From NCBI RefSeq assembly GCF_034661175.1, contig NZ_CP141058.1, forward strand, positions 3,534,001-3,598,000: 64,000 nucleotides of DNA. The letters run 5' to 3'. A program made the translations under genes and the position numbers. This DNA is from Nocardioides renjunii (lineage in GTDB: Bacteria > Actinomycetota > Actinomycetes > Propionibacteriales > Nocardioidaceae). Positions 1-7,499 of the stretch are shown piece by piece. Within the stretch, counting starts at the first letter, position 1. Every line of letters starts with the position of its first letter. The notes beneath the pieces are model-generated. The model saw nothing but the letters and a program-made list of their open reading frames with translations. It made no database searches and had not been told where the DNA came from.

Positions 1-208
1 GCGCGAGCTCCACGGCGTCGGTGCCGTTGCCGACGCCGATGCAGTGCTCGGCCCCGACGAAGTCGGCGTACTCGTGCTCGAAGTCGGCGACCGGGGGTCC
101 GTCGACGAAGGCGGTGGCCGCGAACACCGCGGCCATGCCGGCCTCAACCTCGGCGGCGATCTCGGCGTGCTGGGAGGCGAGGTCGACGAAGGGGACGTGC
201 GCGTTCAT
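1..208 (-). CDS. DegT/DnrJ/EryC1 (WbpE-like) sugar aminotransferase, 3' end outside window
   Basis: Only the first 69 codons are present; the gene runs off the left edge. The N-terminus MNAHVPFVDLASQHAEI and the segment GAEHCIGVGNGTDAVELA are typical of PLP-dependent sugar-nucleotide aminotransferases, where the GNGTDAL-type stretch holds the cofactor phosphate. By family the enzyme converts a keto-sugar nucleotide to an amino sugar. The oxidoreductase and WbpD-like acetyltransferase upstream suggest the 3-amino step of a UDP-diacetamido-glucuronate type route, which is inference. The ATG overlaps the preceding stop by 4 bp (ATGA). The catalytic lysine lies outside the window. Confidence 0.85.
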   Translation of the reverse strand, partial: MNAHVPFVDLASQHAEIAAEVEAGMAAVFAATAFVDGPPVADFEHEYADFVGAEHCIGVGNGTDAVELA

Positions 209-849
209 GCAAGGACTCCTGTCCGGATGGGGCGGGCGGGGACGCCCACCCAGGTCTGTCCTGCCGGGACGTCGGAGAGGACCACGGACCCCATCCCGAC
301 AGTGGCTCCTGCGCCGATGCGTACGCCTTGGCGCACGGAGGCGTTCATGCCGATGTAGGCGGCTTCTCCCACGTGGACGTCGCCGCCGAGGGACACCCCG
401 GCGCAGAGGGTGGCGTAGTCCTCCACCACGTCGCCGTGGGTCAGCGTGACGTGCGGCATCAGCACCACGTGCTCGCCGACCTCGACGTCGGCGGTCAGGA
501 CGACCCCGTCGAGGGCGATCGAGCCGGTGCCGATGTGGCAGCTGCCGGGCAGCACGATCCGCGGGTGGATGATCGAGGTGTAGCGCTCCGGGGCCAGCCC
601 GAGCATGCCCAGCCGGGTGGCGACCCGTCGCCGGTGCCCGCCGCGGCCCATGGCGAGCACGACCTCGTGGTCGACGAGTCCCGGGACCAGGTCGACGGAG
701 CCGAGCACGGGCGTCAGGCCGTGGAGCGTGCCCCACGTGGCCGTGTTGTCGTCCACGATGCTGACGGGGCCGTCGTGGTTCATCAGGACCGCCACCGCGG
801 TGGCCTCGCGCGCCAGCCCGCTGGCGCCGACCAGGACCAGGCCGCTCAT
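205..849 (-). CDS. PglD/NeuD-family sugar O/N-acetyltransferase
   Basis: 214 residues. The N-terminal part begins LVLVGASGLAREATAV, a Rossmann-like substrate-binding subdomain of the PglD/NeuD type. From about residue 95 the protein becomes a left-handed beta helix of hexapeptide repeats (IGTGSIALDGVVLTADVEVG, then VRIGAGATVGMGSVV) and ends with the usual VGVPARPIR. Family members acetylate the 4-amino group of UDP-amino-6-deoxy sugars with acetyl-CoA. It directly follows a LegC-like aminotransferase and a LegB-like dehydratase, so the three could make a UDP-4-acetamido-6-deoxy sugar (inference). It is joined to both neighbours by ATGA overlaps. Confidence 0.88.
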   Translation of the reverse strand: MSGLVLVGASGLAREATAVAVLMNHDGPVSIVDDNTATWGTLHGLTPVLGSVDLVPGLVDHEVVLAMGRGGHRRRVATRLGMLGLAPERYTSIIHPRIVLPGSCHIGTGSIALDGVVLTADVEVGEHVVLMPHVTLTHGDVVEDYATLCAGVSLGGDVHVGEAAYIGMNASVRQGVRIGAGATVGMGSVVLSDVPAGQTWVGVPARPIRTGVLA

Positions 850-2042
850 GCTCGCCACGCCGCACCGAGCGCGTCGCAGACGCGGGTGAGCTCGGACTCG
901 GTCATCTGGTGGAACAGCGGCAGGATCACCGTGCGGTCGGTGAGCCGATCGGTCACGGGGAGCGGGACGTGGTCGCGGTGCGCGTGGGCCGGCTGCCGGT
1001 GGGCGGCCATGATGCCCCGCCGCGCCGAGATGCCTGCTCCGGCCAGGTGCGCCATGAGCTCCTCGCGGTCCATCGGGTGGTCGTCGAGCACCTCGAGCCA
1101 GCAGGACTGGAAGTTGCTCGTGCCCCACGCCGGGTCCGCCACGAGCCGCAGGCCGGGCAGCTCGGCCACCACGTCGGCGTAGCGGGCGGCGAGCTCGCGG
1201 CGGCGGGCGACCATCGCCGGCAGCCGAGACAGCTGGACCAGCCCGACGGCCGCCTGGATGTCGGTCATCCGGAAGTTGAAGCCGATCTCGGAGTAGGACT
1301 CCGGTGGGGCCAGCACGCTCGCGTGCCGCTCGGCGGCCGAGCTGCTCATGGCGTGCTCGCGGAGCCGGCGGGCCCGCTCGGCCCAGTCGGCGCGGGAGGT
1401 GGTGAGCATCCCGCCCTCCCCCGTCGTGAGCACCTTGCGCGGGTGGAAGGACCAGGCGGCGATCTCCGCCTTTGACCCCGCCGGACGGCCGTGGGCCGTG
1501 GATCCCGCGGCGCAGGCGGCGTCCTCGATGACGGTGATGCCGAGCGGGTCGCACCAGGCCCGGATGGCGCGCAGGTCGAGCGGCATCCCGCCCTGGTCCA
1601 CGGCGATCACCGCACGCGTCCGAGCGGTGACCGCCGCGGCGATCGTGGCGGGGGTGACGTTGCCGGTCGTGGGATCGACGTCGGCGAAGACCGGGACCGC
1701 GCCGACGTAGGTCGGGGCGTTGGCCGTGGCGACGAAGGAGAAGGACGGCACGACCACCTCGTCGCCGGCGCCGATCCCGGCGACCACGAGGGCGAGGTGC
1801 AGCGCAGTGGTGCAGTTGCTGACCGCGACCGCGTGCGCGGCCTGCTGACTCTCGGCGAAGGCGGCCTCGAACGCGGCCACCCGCGGTCCCTGCGCCACCC
1901 AGCCGGAGCGGATGACCTCCGCGACGGCGGCCACCTCCTCCTCGCCGAGCCACGGCTGCATGACGTGCAGCACGGGCTCGGTCCGAGGCTCCACGGGGTG
2001 CTGCACGGGGTGCTGCACGGGGTGCTGCACGGTGTCCGTCAT
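846..2042 (-). CDS. DegT/DnrJ/EryC1 (LegC/PglE-like) aminotransferase
   Basis: 398 residues, full length for the fold-type I sugar aminotransferases. VIEDAACAAG (D174) is the pyridine-nitrogen site, and SFHPRKVLTTGEGGML holds the PLP lysine (K203). The family transfers an amino group from glutamate to the 4-keto carbon of a UDP-keto-sugar. The N-terminus has an unusual threefold QHPV repeat (residues 6-17) encoded by exact 12-bp repeats, so N-terminal length may vary between strains. The ATG at 2042 overlaps the upstream epimerase/dehydratase stop. An alternative start inside the repeat cannot be excluded. Confidence 0.9.
   Translation of the reverse strand: MTDTVQHPVQHPVQHPVEPRTEPVLHVMQPWLGEEEVAAVAEVIRSGWVAQGPRVAAFEAAFAESQQAAHAVAVSNCTTALHLALVVAGIGAGDEVVVPSFSFVATANAPTYVGAVPVFADVDPTTGNVTPATIAAAVTARTRAVIAVDQGGMPLDLRAIRAWCDPLGITVIEDAACAAGSTAHGRPAGSKAEIAAWSFHPRKVLTTGEGGMLTTSRADWAERARRLREHAMSSSAAERHASVLAPPESYSEIGFNFRMTDIQAAVGLVQLSRLPAMVARRRELAARYADVVAELPGLRLVADPAWGTSNFQSCWLEVLDDHPMDREELMAHLAGAGISARRGIMAAHRQPAHAHRDHVPLPVTDRLTDRTVILPLFHQMTESELTRVCDALGAAWRA
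1992..2027. repeat. Three exact 12-bp tandem repeats at the 5' end of the aminotransferase gene
   Basis: The unit cacggggtgctg (plus strand) occurs three times without a mismatch at 1992-2003, 2004-2015 and 2016-2027, followed by a decayed partial copy. It encodes (QHPV)3 on the minus strand. The length is a multiple of three, so slippage would add or remove QHPV blocks without changing frame. Confidence 0.95.
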
Positions 2043-3058
2043 GCCGGCACCCAGTTCCGGTCCTCGATGCGCGCGAGCATCTCCTCGGGCGACTGCGGGC
2101 GGGTGCGGAACCAGGCGACGAGCTCCTCGACGCCCTCCGCGAAGTCCACGCTCGCCCGCCAGCCGGTGAGCGAGCGCATCCGTGAGTCGTCGACGATGAG
2201 ACGTCGTACGTCGCCGGGCCGTGCGTCGAGGTGCGTGGCAGCCGGACCCTCCAGCCCCACGACGCGCGCCACGAGCGTGGCGAGGTCGTTGATGCTCACC
2301 TCCGAGCCCGAGCCGAGGTTGAGGGTCTCCCCCACCGCGGCGTCGCACTCGGCGAGGGCAACCAGGCCGGCCGCGGTGTCGCGCACGTGGGTGAAGTCGC
2401 GCGACTGCTCCCCGTCGCCGAAGACCAGCGCGGGCAGGCCGCAGAGCGCGCGCACGATGCTGCGCGGGATCACCTCGCCGCTGTCGCCCTCGAAGTGGCT
2501 GCGCGGGCCGTAGGTGTTGAACGGCCGGGCGACCACGACGGGCATGCCGTAGGTGCGCCAGTGGGCCCGGGCGTAGGCCTCGCCGGCGAGCTTGCCCCCT
2601 CCGTAGACCGTCTCCGGGTGCGTCGGGTGCAGCTCGTCCATGGGGGCGTACTGGGCGGTGCCGTAGACCTCGCTCGAGCTGACGTGCACGAACCGGTCGA
2701 CGTCGCGGTGCAGCGCGGACTGCAGCAGCACCAGCGACCCCTCGGCGTTGGCGCGATGGTTGCCCATCGGGTCGTGCAGGCTGTGCCGCACGCCGAGGCA
2801 GGCGAGGTGGAAGACGACGTCGACGTCCTCGAGCGCCTCGTCGGCGTCGGAGACGACGTCGCCGACCCGGACCTGGAGCCGGTCGTCCTCGACGTGGTCG
2901 TGGAGGTGCGCGAGGTTCTCCAGGGTGCCGGTGGCGAGCGAGTCGAGCACCCGCACGTGGGCGGCCCCGGTCGTGTCCAGCAGCGTCGTGACGAGCTGGC
3001 TGCCGATGAACCCGGCACCGCCCGTCACCAGGACGCGGCGTCCGTCGAGGTTGCTCAT
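2039..3058 (-). CDS. NAD-dependent epimerase/dehydratase (LegB-like UDP-sugar 4,6-dehydratase)
   Basis: 339 residues, extended SDR. GGAGFIGS at residues 13-20 binds NAD; S128/S129 with Y152 and K156 form the catalytic Ser-Tyr-x3-Lys set. The stretch RPFNTYGPRSHFEGDSGEVIPR is shared by UDP-glucose epimerases and UDP-GlcNAc 4,6-dehydratases. Because a 4-aminotransferase and a PglD-type acetyltransferase follow, a 4,6-dehydratase of LegB type is the best guess; a 4-epimerase cannot be ruled out from sequence alone. It overlaps both neighbours by 4 bp within the operon. Confidence 0.88.
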   Translation of the reverse strand: MSNLDGRRVLVTGGAGFIGSQLVTTLLDTTGAAHVRVLDSLATGTLENLAHLHDHVEDDRLQVRVGDVVSDADEALEDVDVVFHLACLGVRHSLHDPMGNHRANAEGSLVLLQSALHRDVDRFVHVSSSEVYGTAQYAPMDELHPTHPETVYGGGKLAGEAYARAHWRTYGMPVVVARPFNTYGPRSHFEGDSGEVIPRSIVRALCGLPALVFGDGEQSRDFTHVRDTAAGLVALAECDAAVGETLNLGSGSEVSINDLATLVARVVGLEGPAATHLDARPGDVRRLIVDDSRMRSLTGWRASVDFAEGVEELVAWFRTRPQSPEEMLARIEDRNWVPA

Positions 3059-4185
3059 CGCACGACCTCCAGCACCGGCTCGGGAGCGGCGGACGGGGAC
3101 GGCGATGGTCCGGCCGGGACCATCGCGCCGGCGTCGTACGTCGTGCCGGCCTGCGCGGCGAGCCGGTGCGAGGCCTGCTCCAGCACCTCGAGGACCCGGA
3201 GCCCGGAGCGGCCGTCGGTCAGCGCCGGGCGGCCCTCGCGGACGGCGGCGGCGAACTCGGTGACCATCGAGCCGAGCGCCTCGCGCTCGGGCAGGGCGGG
3301 CGACCAGGTGTCGCCGAGCCGGTAGGACACCGACGAGGCTGTGCGGTCGCTGCCGCCCACCGACGTCCGGGCGAGGTCGACGCCCCGGTCGTAGATGCTC
3401 AGCCGCTGCTGCGGGTTGAGGTCGTCCCAGACCAGGGTGCGGCGGGACCCGCCGATCACCATCTGGCGGATCTTGGTGGGGCTGAGCCAGTTGACGTGCA
3501 CGTGCGCGAGACCGTCCTCCGGCAGCGGCAGCGTCAGGTGGCCGACGCACGCGCGGCCCGCGCCGATCGGGTCGGCGCCCGTCGCGCCGATGCCCGTCGT
3601 CGGGAGCCCGCCCGGGAGCACGAAGTCGAGGATCGCGAGGTCGTGCGGCGCGAGGTCCCACAGGACGTCGATGTCGGGCTGGACCAGCCCGAGGTTGATC
3701 CGCACCGAGTCGACGAAGTGGACCTTGCCCAGCTCGCCGGTCACCACCAGCTCGCGCATCTTCTGCACGGCCGGGGTGTAGCAGTAGGTGTGGTCGGTCA
3801 TCAGGACCAGGCCCTGCGCCTCGGCCAGGTCGACCATCGCGCGGCCGCTGGCCACGCTGTCGGCCAGTGGCTTCTCGACCAGGACGTGCTTGCCGGCGCG
3901 CAGCGCCTCGAGCGCGATGCCGTGGTGCGTACGGGCCGGGGTGGCGATGGCGACCGCGTCGACGCTCGGGTCGTCGAGCACCCGCTGGACGCTGTCGGTC
4001 ACCTCGATGTGGGGACCGGCGACCTTGCGGGCGCGCTCGAGGTCGAGGTCGCACACCAGCCTGACGTCCCAGTCGGCGGAGCCGCCGAAGTTGCGGACCA
4101 GGTTGGGTCCCCAGTAGCCCGCGCCGATGACGGCGACGCCGAGCCTCCCCCTGCTGCCCACCGTGCTGCTCGAGCTCCCGCTCAT
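3055..4185 (-). CDS. Gfo/Idh/MocA-family oxidoreductase (WbpB-like)
   Basis: 376 residues. The N-terminal Rossmann domain carries VAVIGAGYWGPN (residues 17-28), and the family hallmark EKPLA lies at 104-108. HDLAILDFVL and the sheet-forming C-terminal domain (GHLTLPLPEDGLAHVHVNW) fit sugar-nucleotide dehydrogenases. WbpB-type enzymes oxidise the C3 hydroxyl of UDP-GlcNAcA so that a WbpE aminotransferase and a WbpD acetyltransferase can act. Those two families are encoded in the same operon (WbpD-like just upstream, WbpE-like at the left edge), which supports the role. A low-complexity PSPSPSAAPEP stretch precedes the C-terminus. Confidence 0.87.
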   Translation of the reverse strand: MSGSSSSTVGSRGRLGVAVIGAGYWGPNLVRNFGGSADWDVRLVCDLDLERARKVAGPHIEVTDSVQRVLDDPSVDAVAIATPARTHHGIALEALRAGKHVLVEKPLADSVASGRAMVDLAEAQGLVLMTDHTYCYTPAVQKMRELVVTGELGKVHFVDSVRINLGLVQPDIDVLWDLAPHDLAILDFVLPGGLPTTGIGATGADPIGAGRACVGHLTLPLPEDGLAHVHVNWLSPTKIRQMVIGGSRRTLVWDDLNPQQRLSIYDRGVDLARTSVGGSDRTASSVSYRLGDTWSPALPEREALGSMVTEFAAAVREGRPALTDGRSGLRVLEVLEQASHRLAAQAGTTYDAGAMVPAGPSPSPSAAPEPVLEVVR

Positions 4186-4811
4186 CGTGCCTCCTCCAGT
4201 CGTCCGTCGATCTCCACGTACACCTCTGCCGACACCGGGCAGATCCACCGGTCCCGGGTGTCCGACACCAGCGGCACTCCGCTGCGGCCGACCCAGCCGA
4301 CCCGGCGCGCCGGGGCCCCCACGACGAGCGCGTGGTCGGGCACGTCGCGCGTCACGACCGCTCCCGCACCGACGCTGGCCCAGCGTCCGATGGTCACCGG
4401 TGCGATGCACACGGCGCGGGCGCCGACGGCGGCGCCCTCGCGCACGGTCACTCCGACCGCCTCCCAGTCGTCGCTGCCCTTGAGCCGGCCCTCGGGGGTC
4501 ACGGCGCGCGGGTAGGTGTCGTTGGTCAGCACCACGGCGGGGCCGATGAACACGCCGTCCTCCAGCACGGCCGGCTCGTAGACCAGCGCCTGGTTCTGCA
4601 CCTTGCAGCGCTCGCCGAGGCGGGCACCGGGTCCGATGTAGACACCGCGGCCGAGGACCGTGTCGGCCCCCACCTCGGCGCCGGCGCGGACGACCGACAG
4701 GTCCCACACCTGTGAGCCGGGCCCGACGCGGGCGCCGTCCTCGACGGTGGCGGTGGGGGCGACGAAGGCGCCGCCTGCCCTGCGGGGCTTCGGATGGGAC
4801 AGCGTTGTCAT
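4182..4811 (-). CDS. WbpD-like hexapeptide-repeat N-acetyltransferase
   Basis: 209 residues, almost wholly left-handed beta helix: repeats run from about residue 20 (ATVEDGARVGPGSQVWDLSV) to VGAGAVVTRDVPDHALVVG. The segment LTNDTYPRAVT matches WbpD-type UDP-2-acetamido-3-amino-glucuronate acetyltransferases, where the Asn-Asp pair lies in the acceptor site. The C-terminal tail contains a single cysteine (RWICPVSA). Its place directly upstream of the WbpB-like oxidoreductase fits a UDP-2,3-diacetamido uronic acid pathway. ATGA overlaps join it to the glycosyltransferase upstream and the oxidoreductase downstream. Confidence 0.87.
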   Translation of the reverse strand: MTTLSHPKPRRAGGAFVAPTATVEDGARVGPGSQVWDLSVVRAGAEVGADTVLGRGVYIGPGARLGERCKVQNQALVYEPAVLEDGVFIGPAVVLTNDTYPRAVTPEGRLKGSDDWEAVGVTVREGAAVGARAVCIAPVTIGRWASVGAGAVVTRDVPDHALVVGAPARRVGWVGRSGVPLVSDTRDRWICPVSAEVYVEIDGRLEEAR

Positions 4812-5650
4812 GTGCGGGAGCTCTCGTCTCGTTGCCAGGTGGTGAAGTCCCCGGCCTTCAGCGCCCTGCGGGCGCCCAGCTGGGCGGCGGCGTGGACTGC
4901 CACGAACACCGGGAGTCGGAGGGCCAGGCCGGGCCGGCTGACGGCCAGGCCCAGGAGGGTGCGGACGCCGGTGCGCGAGGCCGGGCGGCGGACGCCGAGC
5001 CGGCCGGCCTGGGCGTTGCCGGTGGCGATGCGCACGCGGCGTCGTACGAGGTCGCGCAGGGTGCGCGGCGGGTGGACCACGGCGACCGCGCCGGGCACGA
5101 CGCGACGCTCGGTCCCGCTGAAGGAGTCGGACATGCCGAGGTCGTCGCTCATCATCCGGGGCAGCGCGCTGACGCGCGCCTGCGCCTGCTCGGACAGGAC
5201 GACGACGCCGCGGCCGAAGAGGCCGGACTCGACCTGGGGCAGCGCCTCCCAGACGTCGTAGTACCACCGCACCCAGCGCGAGCAGCCGGTGCGCGGCACG
5301 TCGCGCCGCGGGGCGGTGGCCAGCACCTGCTCGGCGGTGATGGGCTCGATCAGCCGCAGCGCGGCGGCGCCGGTGAGCTCGATGTCGGCGTCGAGGTGGA
5401 TCCGCGGGAAGACGTCGGTCGCGGCGTTGCCGACCCGCACCGCCTCCGCCTTGGACGGCTGCTGGATCTCGATGACGCGGGCCTGCGGGTCGGCCTGTCG
5501 GGCGGCCTCGGCGGTGTGGTCGGTGCACCCGTTGCACACCACGACCACGTCCAGCTCGGCGCCGCTCGTGCCCTCCCGCAGCGCACGCAGGTTGCGCCCG
5601 ATGGTGGCCGCTTCGTTGTGCGCCGGGATGATGACGCTCGCAACAGCCAC
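4808..5650 (-). CDS. Family 2-type glycosyltransferase, first gene of the glycan operon
   Basis: 280 residues from GTG at 5650. SVIIPAHNEAATIGRNL is the GT2 nucleotide-binding opening and HLDADIEL carries the DxD that binds metal and sugar diphosphate. No clear transmembrane segment is seen, so a cytoplasmic or peripheral transferase is likely. GTG was chosen because GGGGAG lies 6 nt upstream; an in-frame ATG at 5683 would add 11 residues. It is the promoter-proximal gene of a seven-gene chain in which each stop overlaps the next start by ATGA. Acceptor and donor are unknown. Confidence 0.85.
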   Translation of the reverse strand: MAVASVIIPAHNEAATIGRNLRALREGTSGAELDVVVVCNGCTDHTAEAARQADPQARVIEIQQPSKAEAVRVGNAATDVFPRIHLDADIELTGAAALRLIEPITAEQVLATAPRRDVPRTGCSRWVRWYYDVWEALPQVESGLFGRGVVVLSEQAQARVSALPRMMSDDLGMSDSFSGTERRVVPGAVAVVHPPRTLRDLVRRRVRIATGNAQAGRLGVRRPASRTGVRTLLGLAVSRPGLALRLPVFVAVHAAAQLGARRALKAGDFTTWQRDESSRT

Positions 5651-5788
5651 CAGCAACTCCCCACGTCGAGTGCCGGACCCCACGCCGGCACAGTCAGATC
5701 TTGTGGATCCGGACGCCGGTCGAGGCCCGCACGCGGGGGCTATCGCCAGAATTGGGGAGCACGCCGTGGGGCGGCTCGACCCGTCGGG

Positions 5789-6379
5789 TCAGGAGTTGAA
5801 GCGCTGCTGGGTCTTCTCGAGCCCGTCGGTGATGATCGACTCGACCGCGTCGGCGGCGTCGGAGACCTGGAACGGCAGCTCCTTGCGCTCGGTCGTGGAG
5901 TAGTTGGACAGCACGAAGTCGGCCACGTCCTGGCGACCGGGCGGGCGGCCGATGCCGGCCCGCACCCGGTAGAAGTCGCCCGTGCCGAGCGAGGAGCGCA
6001 TGGACTTGAGTCCGTTGTGGCCGTTGTCGCCGCCGCCGAGCTTGATCCGCAGCGTCCCGAAGGCGATGTCGAGCTCGTCGTGGATCGCGATGACGTGGTC
6101 GGGGGCGACCTTGTAGAACGTGGCGAGCGCCTTCACCGGCCCGCCGGACTCGTTCATGTAGCCGCGGCCGCGGGCCAGCACCACGCGCGGGCCGCCCAGC
6201 GAGAGCCGGCCCTCGACGACGTCGGCGCGGCCGGTCTTGTGGCTCCGGAACGGGCTCCCCATCCGGCTCGCGAGCTCGTCGGCGACGAGGTAGCCGATGT
6301 TGTGGCGGTGCCCGGCGTAGGCCGGGCCGGGGTTGCCCAGGCCGACCACCAGCCACACGCCGTCCGCTGCCTCACTCAT
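5789..6379 (-). CDS. pth: Peptidyl-tRNA hydrolase
   Basis: 196 residues, normal length. Pth landmarks: [20 protein letters not shown] holds the catalytic histidine (HN) and first asparagine, [10 protein letters not shown] the second asparagine, [10 protein letters not shown] the conserved aspartate, and [12 protein letters not shown] the third asparagine. The enzyme cleaves peptidyl-tRNA released from stalled ribosomes. AAGGA lies 7 nt before the ATG. It follows rplY on the same strand, a common rplY-pth order, but here 141 bp of nested palindromes separate them. Confidence 0.97.
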   Translation of the reverse strand: MSEAADGVWLVVGLGNPGPAYAGHRHNIGYLVADELASRMGSPFRSHKTGRADVVEGRLSLGGPRVVLARGRGYMNESGGPVKALATFYKVAPDHVIAIHDELDIAFGTLRIKLGGGDNGHNGLKSMRSSLGTGDFYRVRAGIGRPPGRQDVADFVLSNYSTTERKELPFQVSDAADAVESIITDGLEKTQQRFNS

Positions 6380-6412
6380 GGGGTCATCCTTCCAGTCCTG
6401 TCCGGCGCGCCG

Positions 6413-6516
6413 ACCGGGCACGTCGTGCCCGTCACGCGCAGCGACCGGGCGGTTCGTGCCCGTGTAGCGGCACGAACCGCCCGGTCGGCGGTCGACACGG
6501 GCACGACGTGCCCGGT
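6413..6516. repeat. Nested palindromic element between rplY and pth
   Basis: Outer arms at 6413-6432 and 6497-6516 are perfect 20-bp inverted repeats, and each arm is itself a small palindrome of the form CGGGCAC-NNN-GTGCCCG. Inside lies a perfect 19-bp inverted repeat (6442-6460 / 6469-6487) around an 8-nt loop. The transcript could fold as one long cruciform-like hairpin or as three small ones. A related palindrome occurs at 55430-55450. It may act as an intercistronic terminator, RNA-stability element or dispersed repeat. Confidence 0.93.
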
Positions 6517-6520
6517 CACG

Positions 6521-7219
6521 TCACTCGGAGTCGGAGTCGCCCGACTCGGCCGACTCGCCGGAGTCGGCCGCGATGGCCTCCTCCTGCGCCTCGGCGATCT
6601 CGGCGTCGGAGACGTCGTGCTCGATGCCGGCGTCGGCCTCGGCCTCCTCCAGCTCGGCCTCGAGGGCCTCGGCGGAGATCTGCTCGGTCACGTTGACGAT
6701 GAGCAGGTCCTCGTCGGCGAGCAGCGTGGTGCCCGAGGGGAGGTTCAGGTCCTTGGCGAGGATCTGGGTGCCGGCGGCGGCGCCCTCGACGGAGACCTCG
6801 AAGAATTCGGGGATGTGGGTGGCCTCGGCCTCGACGGAGACGACGGTGTTCTCGTTGACGACCAGCGTCTCGGAGGCGGCCTCGCCCACGACGTGGATCG
6901 GGACGTCGACGGTGACCTTCTCGCCGCGGCGGACGGCGACGAAGTCGAGGTGCTCGATGACGCGGCGGATCGGGTCGATCTGGACGTCCTTGGTCAGCGC
7001 GAGCTGCTCGGAGCCGTCGACGTCGAGCGCGAGCAGCGCGTTGGCGCCACCGTGCTTGAGGGCCATCATCGTCTGGTGGCCGGGCAGGATCACGTGGACC
7101 GGCTCGTTGCCGTGGCCGTAGATGACGGCGGGGATCTTGTTCTCGCGGCGGATGCGGCGGGCGGCGCCCTTGCCGAACTCGGTGCGGGGCTCGGCGGCGA
7201 TCTTCTCGGGGGCAGACAT
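6521..7219 (-). CDS. rplY: 50S ribosomal protein L25, long Ctc/TL5 form
   Basis: 232 residues. The N-terminal domain (KIAAEPRTEFGKGAARRIRR, then IPAVIYGHGNEPVHV) is the 5S-rRNA-binding L25 fold; the C-terminal domain from about residue 95 is the TL5/Ctc extension. A strongly acidic tail from about 185 (AEALEAELEEAEADAGIEH) ends in Ser/Glu repeats and is probably disordered. The second of two adjacent ATGs (7219) is taken because AGGAG lies 6 nt before it; the ATG at 7222 has only 3 nt. A leader hairpin lies upstream. Confidence 0.95.
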   Translation of the reverse strand: MSAPEKIAAEPRTEFGKGAARRIRRENKIPAVIYGHGNEPVHVILPGHQTMMALKHGGANALLALDVDGSEQLALTKDVQIDPIRRVIEHLDFVAVRRGEKVTVDVPIHVVGEAASETLVVNENTVVSVEAEATHIPEFFEVSVEGAAAGTQILAKDLNLPSGTTLLADEDLLIVNVTEQISAEALEAELEEAEADAGIEHDVSDAEIAEAQEEAIAADSGESAESGDSDSE

Positions 7220-7279
7220 CATCTTCTCCTGGGTCGGGTCGGTGGAGGCTGTGGGGCCTGGCGCTCCGGAGACGACGAA

Positions 7280-7307
7280 CGCCGCGCTCCGGATCGAGAG
7301 CGCGGCG
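7280..7307 (-). promoter_or_regulatory. Leader hairpin upstream of rplY
   Basis: CGCCGCGCTC (7280-7289) and GAGCGCGGCG (7298-7307) form a perfect 10-bp stem around an 8-nt loop, 61 bp before the rplY start. A TAGAGT box on the minus strand further upstream (about 7382-7387) could be the promoter, placing the hairpin in the 5' leader. L25 autoregulation or attenuation is possible but not shown; no U-run follows. Confidence 0.6.
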
Positions 7308-7499
7308 CGATGGGGCGGCCGGCCCAGTCGATCACGGAGTCCCAGTCGTCCGATGGGCTCCCTCGCCGAGGCAACTCAGGAACTCTAGACCGTACGGCGG
7401 GCGCGGTCGAATCCCCGCCCCCGAGCGGCCCGGCAGCCGCACGCAGGTCGCGGGCGCGGGCCGGAGCACGTCGCTGGAGCCGGTCACTAGGGTGGCCCG

